Made by a program: the position numbers and the translations under genes. The notes below the pieces were generated by a model, which saw only the letters and a program-made list of their open reading frames with translations, made no database searches and was not told the origin of the DNA. Below are positions 13,234 to 17,965 of a DNA stretch of 17,965 nucleotides, piece by piece (position 1 is the first letter of the stretch; the number at the start of each line of letters is the position of its first letter). Location of the stretch: assembly GCA_028726925.1 (NCBI GenBank), contig JAQYPI010000044.1:1-17965 (forward strand). Reading direction: 5' to 3'. Origin of the DNA: Caryophanales bacterium. Lineage in GTDB: Bacteria > Bacillota_I > Bacilli_A > RFN20 > CAG-826.

Positions 13234-15273
13234 CTATTTCTTTGCCTTTTTACCCTTTTTGGCTTCGACGGTTTCTCTTTCTTCCAAAAGATCGAGAATC
13301 TGCTTCGCGAAATCATTCGCGGTGGCGAGCTTGCCCCACAATTCTTGCGGGATGTCGACATCGAACTCCTCATTGAGCCTCTGGCAGACTTCGATGTAGT
13401 TCATCGAATCGCCGCCCAGATCCGTCGTCCAAACGGCATCGGCCGAAATCTTGTAATCGGGTAGGGACAACGTGGCGGAGAAGACTTTTTTGACGCGGCG
13501 CAGCGTATCCTTGACGAGTCCTTCCGGGTAGCCTTCGAAGGATACGGTTTCCTTCGTCGGAGCTTCGGCGTTGAAGAAGTCCGGCGAGCCTTCTTGGATG
13601 GCTTGACGGAGAGCGAAACGCTTGACTTTCATGGAGCCCGAGACCGGGAGAGGCCTCTTGTCGATGAGGATGGCCTGGACGCGTTTCTCGCTCGGGAGCT
13701 TCGCGTTGATCGAACGGATATCCGAGTAAATTTGTCCGATCTTTTCTTCGGAAACGGAATTATCGACTTCGCAAACCAGCGTGATTTTTTCTTCTTTCTC
13801 GCCGGGATGGACGGCACCAAGGCAAACGCAATTGTTCAGGTTCTTGACGTCCTTGAAGTAGTATTCGATTTCATCCGGATACACGTTTTCGCCGTTGCTC
13901 AAGATGATGGTGTCCTTGATGCGGCCCTTCATGTAGTAGTTTCCGTTTTTGTCGACGCTCGCGATGTCGCCGGTCGGGAAGAAACCTTCCTCGTCCAACG
14001 TCGTATTCCGACGAACGCCATTGATGATTTCCTCGTCGTGGATGACGGGGGATTTGACCCAAAGCTCGCCGGATTCCGCTTCCGGGTTTGTCTTTTTGAT
14101 TTTATAGACAAAGTCATAGAAGGGTTTTCCGATCGAGCATTTCATGCGTTGTTGGACACGGGAGTCTTGTTCGACGGAAGAAATGCCGATCTCGGTCATG
14201 CCAAAACCATTGTAGAGGGGGAATCCAAGCCCATTGACGATGGAAGCGGTCTTTGGGGACAAGAATCCGCCTCCGCTGATGCAGAAGCGGACGTGTTTGC
14301 CAAGAGTCTTTTTCTGGAAAATCTTAAGGATAAACTTGGAAGCGCCCGGTCCAGCTTCTTTTTTCGAGATTTTGTGGGTGTTGTAGGCGATGAGCTTCGC
14401 GAATAGGTCGCGCTTTCCCGGTTTCATGCCCGCGACAAGACGATTCACGGCCTGAGAAACACCGTCCCAGAACATCGGAACGGAGAAAATATGGGTGCAT
14501 TCGCCGTTTTGGCATGCGTAAAGCAGGTCAGAAGTTGCCATGGACTTCGGGTAAACGACGCATTTGCCGTAGAAGTTGTACCAAAGGTAAACGACCATGA
14601 AGCCGAAAACGTGGTGATACGGGAGCATGGCGAGAATCCGGATGTCGCCTGGATACATAAGGTCGACCGAGCGCCCTGGGATGTTGAGGGACGCGGCGAT
14701 TTGGGAGACAAGGTTATGGCCATGGTAGACCATCATCTTCGCCGCCCCCGTGGTGCCGGAAGAGCAGAAGATCATCGAATCGGCCCAATCGGGTTGGAAA
14801 GTGTAGTCGGGATCAGAATTGATGATGTCGTTAAGTTGGAAAGAAGGACAGGCGAATTCGGTATCTTCCGTGCAAACGACGGCTTGGGCGCCGGATTGAC
14901 GGATGAGGTTGTCGGCGTTTTCTTTCGGGAGTCTCGCGTCCATCAAAAGAGGGATCCGGTTATTCATGACGATGGCCCAGAAAACCATTGGCCAGCGCGG
15001 GGAGTTCTTGAGTTTGAGGACGACGATGGCTTTCGGGGGCAAGGAAGAGAAGCAGGTGCTCAGCTTCGAGGCGATCTTGAAGGTTTCATTACGGAAGTCC
15101 TCGTACGTTTTTTTCTTGGCTTTGCCGTTGTCGTCGAAATAGAGATAGCAAGGGGCGTCCGGATCGCGAGTCACGATGGCATTGTAGATATCTTCCATCG
15201 TCTTGGCGGTTTCGGCGAATTGTTTGGTGGCGCCGATGAACTCGGCAACCAAGGTTTCTTGGGACTTTTTCAT
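13234..15273 (-). CDS. Acyl-adenylate ligase with fused C-terminal acyl carrier domain
   Basis: This 679-residue ANL-superfamily enzyme should activate a carboxylic acid with ATP and load it on its own carrier domain. Adenylation motifs: SSGTTGAAK (171-179, P-loop), NGFGMTEIG (355-363), PTGD (433-436), GRIKDTIILSNGENVYPDEIE (450-470) and the catalytic lysine region SGSMKVKR (545-552, K549). Residues about 590-665 form an ACP/PCP domain with the phosphopantetheine site LGGDSMN (S623). The tail is lysine-rich (AKKGKKAKK). The protein lacks condensation, thioesterase and acyltransferase domains, so it is not an NRPS module or Aas. A fatty or other acyl acid is the likely substrate, but this is inference. 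The start is ATG 15273 (MKKSQETLVAEF); there is no ribosome binding site, and a TATATT box 7 bases upstream implies a leaderless mRNA. rpsT follows 57 bases downstream. Confidence 0.85.
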   Translation of the reverse strand: MKKSQETLVAEFIGATKQFAETAKTMEDIYNAIVTRDPDAPCYLYFDDNGKAKKKTYEDFRNETFKIASKLSTCFSSLPPKAIVVLKLKNSPRWPMVFWAIVMNNRIPLLMDARLPKENADNLIRQSGAQAVVCTEDTEFACPSFQLNDIINSDPDYTFQPDWADSMIFCSSGTTGAAKMMVYHGHNLVSQIAASLNIPGRSVDLMYPGDIRILAMLPYHHVFGFMVVYLWYNFYGKCVVYPKSMATSDLLYACQNGECTHIFSVPMFWDGVSQAVNRLVAGMKPGKRDLFAKLIAYNTHKISKKEAGPGASKFILKIFQKKTLGKHVRFCISGGGFLSPKTASIVNGLGFPLYNGFGMTEIGISSVEQDSRVQQRMKCSIGKPFYDFVYKIKKTNPEAESGELWVKSPVIHDEEIINGVRRNTTLDEEGFFPTGDIASVDKNGNYYMKGRIKDTIILSNGENVYPDEIEYYFKDVKNLNNCVCLGAVHPGEKEEKITLVCEVDNSVSEEKIGQIYSDIRSINAKLPSEKRVQAILIDKRPLPVSGSMKVKRFALRQAIQEGSPDFFNAEAPTKETVSFEGYPEGLVKDTLRRVKKVFSATLSLPDYKISADAVWTTDLGGDSMNYIEVCQRLNEEFDVDIPQELWGKLATANDFAKQILDLLEERETVEAKKGKKAKK

Positions 15274-15280
15274 AGTGAAA

Positions 15281-15309
15281 AATATACAACGATTAGGGGT
15301 ATTGTTGAA
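15281..15309 (-). promoter_or_regulatory. Putative leaderless promoter of the acyl ligase gene
   Basis: On the minus strand TATATT (15281-15286) ends 7 bases before the ATG at 15273. A weak -35, TTCAAC (15304-15309), is 17 bases upstream and lies in an imperfect 15-base inverted repeat (15300-15314). No Shine-Dalgarno is visible. Confidence 0.45.
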
Positions 15310-15351
15310 GAATATTTTCTTGAGTGTTCTTTCCCGTTGCAACGCGTAAGG

Positions 15352-15380
15352 ATGCCAAAATAGCGCGCCCGTGCTAGAAT
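15352..15380 (+). promoter_or_regulatory. Putative leaderless promoter of fmt
   Basis: GCTAGAAT gives a -10 TAGAAT at 15375-15380, 6 bases before the fmt ATG. ATGCCA at 15352-15357 is the -35 candidate with a 17-base spacer. No Shine-Dalgarno precedes the ATG. The divergent acyl ligase promoter lies in the same intergenic stretch. Confidence 0.55.
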
Positions 15381-15386
15381 GGCCGC

Positions 15387-16340
15387 ATGGAAAAACGAAT
15401 CATCACGGATATCTCACAGGCGAGAATCGTATATATGGGCACCCCGGAGATCAGCGCCATTGTCCTTCGTGGCATGATTGAGGCGGGATTCCCCGTCGTT
15501 GGGCTCGTCTGCAACGAGGACAAAATCACCGGAAGGGGCAAGAAACTCGAGATGCCACCGACGAAAAAAGTGGCTTTGGAACACGGAATCCCCGTCTTCC
15601 AACCACATCGTATTCGGCTGGATTACGCTTTTTTGGAAGAATTGAAACCGGATGTCATCGTCACCATGGCTTATGGGCAAATCGTCCCCAAAGGCGTGCT
15701 CGATATCCCCGGGCACGGATGCATCAACTTGCATGGGTCCTTGTTGCCTAAACTCAGGGGAGCGGCCCCGATTCAGCGTTCTCTCATCAACGGGGATTCC
15801 CAAACCGGCGTGACCTTGATGGAAATGGTGGAAGCGATGGATGCCGGCAAGATGTTCGACAAAGCCATCGTGCCGATTTCCGAGGACGACAATTATTCTT
15901 CCCTTGCCGAGAAAATCGGCGTCGCCGCGCGCGAATTGATCCTTTCGGATTTGCTTCCATACCTCCAAGGCAAGCTGCCGGGAATCCCTCAAGAGGAATC
16001 CGAGGTGACCATCGCGCCGAAGATTCTGCCCGTGGAAGAGCATCTTTCCATCACGCTAGGAACCGCTGCTTTCCTCCGCTACGTGCGCGGCCTTTCCGAC
16101 GTTCCCGGTGGATATCTCATGCTTGGGGACAAAAAACTCAAGATCTATTCGGCTCATTTCGTCTCGTCCGAGAAGGTTGGCACTCCCGGGGAAATCGTCG
16201 AGGACAGAAAGCGGCTGCACGTTCAGCTCCAAGACGGCATCGTGTCGCTGGATTCCGTCCAACTGGAAGGGAAGAAGCGCATGGATTCCCGCAGTTTCGT
16301 GAATGGAAACCAAGGCTTGAAAGGGCGGGTCCTTGAATAA
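15387..16340 (+). CDS. fmt: Methionyl-tRNA formyltransferase
   Basis: This 317-residue enzyme formylates initiator Met-tRNA using 10-formyl-tetrahydrofolate. The formyltransferase core has ARIVYMGTPEIS (12-23), TGRGKKLEMPP (48-58) and CINLHGSLLPKLRGAAPIQR (112-131), with catalytic N114 and H116. D152 in EAMDAGKM is the third catalytic residue. The C-terminal OB-like tRNA-binding domain covers about 210-317. There are roughly ten residues more than usual before the first beta strand; the chosen ATG is supported by the TAGAAT box 6 bases upstream, and no better start exists. The 3' end overlaps the helicase start by 8 bases, so the two are co-transcribed. Confidence 0.94.
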   Translation: MEKRIITDISQARIVYMGTPEISAIVLRGMIEAGFPVVGLVCNEDKITGRGKKLEMPPTKKVALEHGIPVFQPHRIRLDYAFLEELKPDVIVTMAYGQIVPKGVLDIPGHGCINLHGSLLPKLRGAAPIQRSLINGDSQTGVTLMEMVEAMDAGKMFDKAIVPISEDDNYSSLAEKIGVAARELILSDLLPYLQGKLPGIPQEESEVTIAPKILPVEEHLSITLGTAAFLRYVRGLSDVPGGYLMLGDKKLKIYSAHFVSSEKVGTPGEIVEDRKRLHVQLQDGIVSLDSVQLEGKKRMDSRSFVNGNQGLKGRVLE

Positions 16341-17965
16341 AAAGCGTGTCGCCAAGCTTTCGGTCCACCAATTAGTGGACGGCCTTTTGCGCTCCGGCGA
16401 CATCGACTCCCGCGTTTACAATGCCGACACCATGAGCGCCGGCTCCCTCTTGCACATCGCCTACCAAAAGCAGGAAACCCAGTATCAGGCGAAACATGGA
16501 AAGGAATATCTTTCCGAATACCCTTTGGCAGGGAAAGTCGAAACAGAAGAAGGGACCGTTTTCCTCCAAGGCAGAGCCGACGGCATCATCCTGGGCGGTA
16601 CCGAACCCGTCATCGACGAAATCAAATCCACGGTCGCTCCATTGGAGGACTTTTTCGACCAGCAGAAAGAATGGCATCTCGGGCAAGCCCTGTGTTATGC
16701 CTTCCTTTATTTACAGGAAAAGGAAAGTGAAGAACCGATTGGCGTTCAACTTTCGTATATATCTCAGAAAAACGGCGATAGGATGCGGAAGAACTTTGTT
16801 TTCACCGCGGAAGAGGTGCGCGCCAAAGTCGAGGAGATCGTATCTTCCTATTTCCGGGAAACCTTAGAGCGGGCCGAACATATCGAGCTTCGGAACGAAA
16901 GCTCTTTGAATTTGTCTTTCCCCTTTGAGGATTTCCGTCCCGGTCAAAAGGAGTTCTCGCGGCTTGCCCTTGGCGCCATCAAGCAAGGCGGAAGGCTTTT
17001 CTGCGAGGCCCCAACCGGAATCGGGAAGACGGTTTCCGCCCTCTTTCCCGCCGTCTTGTCCTTCGGGAGAGAAGGGGTTGAACGCATTTTCTACCTCACC
17101 GCCAAGAACACTGGATCCCTCGCCGCCCATCAAGCCGTGGGTCAGCTTTATGATGCCGGCTTCAAAGGAAGGGACAGCACCCTTTATGCAAAGGAGAAAA
17201 TCTGCCTTTGCCCCGGCCACGCGTGCAATCCGGATGATTGCCCCTTTGCCAAGGGCTACTACGCCAAAGTGAAAGAGGCCATTCGCGATGCGGTCGCGAA
17301 CGAGAAGCGATTCGATTTTGCCTGTGTTACGAAACTGGCCCGAAAATACGGGATTTGCTCGTTCGAGTTCCAACTCGACCTCTCTGAACAATCGGATATC
17401 ATCATCGCGGACTACAACTATTTCTTCGATCCTTTCGTTTCCTTGAAACGCTATTTCGACGAAGGCATCGATGCATCCCTGGACGTGGTTCTCGTGGACG
17501 AGGCACATAACATGGTCGACCGCGGGAAAAACATGTATTCCGCGCAGGTTTCCGGGAGGCAGCTCCACGCGGCGATCGCCTCCTTGAAAGGAAAAACGTT
17601 CGCCACGTTCCGAAAGCATCTCAAAACCATCAGGGAAGCGATAGAGCCTTTATGCGCCGAGGAGATCGAACCGTTGTCGAGCCTTCCCGAAGAGATGTTT
17701 TCGGCTTTCGAAAAACTGAAAAAGATCGAGAACCAATGGCAAAAGAACAACGCGGGACAGTTCCCTTCCCCCTATCGCGATTTCCGCCGGGAATTCGGAC
17801 GTTTCGTCAAGCTTTGGACGGAGCATTTCAACGCGAATTTCACCCTTTTCGCCGCCCGGGAAGGCGAGGACGTCGTCGTTTCATTGAGATGCCTCGATGC
17901 CTCCCCGGCCCTCCTCAAAACCATGAATCGGGTGAAAGCGGCCGTTTTTTTCTCGGCAACCCTCT
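16333..17965 (+). CDS. Fe-S DinG/XPD-type DNA helicase with N-terminal PD-(D/E)XK nuclease domain (3' end missing)
   Basis: The frame is open to the right edge, showing about 544 residues. TTG at 16333 is the best start; it overlaps the fmt stop and gives MNKKRVAKLSVHQLVDGLLRS. The next in-frame starts would cut conserved N-terminal sequence. AAAGGGCGGG just upstream may bind ribosomes. Residues about 1-180 form a Cas4/RecB-like PD-(D/E)XK domain: GRADGI (80-85), the DEIK core (95-98) and QALCY (118-122, QxxxY). The SF2 helicase follows: APTGIGKT (226-233, Walker A), a cysteine cluster C291, C293, C298, C303 in the Fe-S region, ADYNYFFDP (359-367) and VDEAH (388-392). The window ends just after FFSATL. 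Related COG1199 proteins act in DNA repair; nothing here suggests a CRISPR or defence locus. Confidence 0.88.
   Translation, partial: MNKKRVAKLSVHQLVDGLLRSGDIDSRVYNADTMSAGSLLHIAYQKQETQYQAKHGKEYLSEYPLAGKVETEEGTVFLQGRADGIILGGTEPVIDEIKSTVAPLEDFFDQQKEWHLGQALCYAFLYLQEKESEEPIGVQLSYISQKNGDRMRKNFVFTAEEVRAKVEEIVSSYFRETLERAEHIELRNESSLNLSFPFEDFRPGQKEFSRLALGAIKQGGRLFCEAPTGIGKTVSALFPAVLSFGREGVERIFYLTAKNTGSLAAHQAVGQLYDAGFKGRDSTLYAKEKICLCPGHACNPDDCPFAKGYYAKVKEAIRDAVANEKRFDFACVTKLARKYGICSFEFQLDLSEQSDIIIADYNYFFDPFVSLKRYFDEGIDASLDVVLVDEAHNMVDRGKNMYSAQVSGRQLHAAIASLKGKTFATFRKHLKTIREAIEPLCAEEIEPLSSLPEEMFSAFEKLKKIENQWQKNNAGQFPSPYRDFRREFGRFVKLWTEHFNANFTLFAAREGEDVVVSLRCLDASPALLKTMNRVKAAVFFSATL

Noticed and set aside
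14491..15363. A 290-codon plus-strand frame inside the acyl ligase gene
   Set aside because: Antisense shadow of a clearly identified ligase; no start signal or domain.
1..17965. CRISPR array, insertion sequence, prophage, toxin-antitoxin or defence system
   Set aside because: No direct repeats of the right kind, transposase, integrase or defence-type gene pair was seen; the Cas4-like nuclease domain is part of a repair-type helicase.
1..17965. Use of genetic code 4 (TGA as Trp)
   Set aside because: TGA ends pdp, dtd, alaS and holA at family-appropriate lengths, so it is a normal stop.

Overview
The window looks like a chromosomal segment of an uncultured Bacillota, probably a gut-type Bacilli/Erysipelotrichia-like lineage. 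The reasons are a T-box leader before alaS, a DUF1292 (YrzB-like) gene behind alaS, a pyrimidine-nucleoside phosphorylase, greA, comEA/comEC and rpsT. GC content is moderately high by eye, which is why long antisense shadow frames occur in most genes. TGA is used as a normal stop (pdp, dtd, alaS, holA), so the Mycoplasma code is excluded. I saw no insertion sequence, phage gene, CRISPR array, tRNA or rRNA. Coding density is very high, and no gene-free stretch exceeds 300 bases.

Layout. 1-1162 (+): the 3' end of a type I pullulanase and a small four-helix membrane protein. 1135-2448 (-): an RsmF-like rRNA m5C methyltransferase whose 3' end overlaps the membrane protein gene. 2572-5470 (+): a tight operon of pyrimidine-nucleoside phosphorylase, dtd and mnmA, with start and stop codons overlapping as ATGA. 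5471-8573 (+): a promoter, an alanine T-box riboswitch, alaS and a coupled DUF1292 gene. 8577-9208 (+): promoter, greA and a terminator. 9266-12869 (+): comEA, comEC and holA, closed by a perfect bidirectional hairpin terminator. 12913-15273 (-): rpsT and, upstream of it, an acyl-adenylate ligase with a fused carrier-protein domain. 15387-17965 (+): fmt, overlapped by an Fe-S DinG/XPD-type helicase carrying an N-terminal PD-(D/E)XK nuclease domain and cut by the window end.

The common themes are translation and tRNA quality (rsmF, dtd, mnmA, alaS, fmt, rpsT), DNA uptake and replication/repair (comEA, comEC, holA, helicase) and peripheral metabolism (pullulanase, nucleoside phosphorylase, acyl ligase).

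The least expected signal is in the promoters. Five genes that head transcription units (rsmF, pdp, holA, the acyl ligase, fmt) have a good -10 hexamer ending only 6-7 bases before the start codon. Four of them have no Shine-Dalgarno sequence, which predicts leaderless mRNAs. alaS, greA, comEA, rpsT and the internal operon genes have ordinary ribosome binding sites instead. The alaS T-box also appears to have an unusually compact Stem I. I found no convincing wholly new multi-gene system; most genes are housekeeping.
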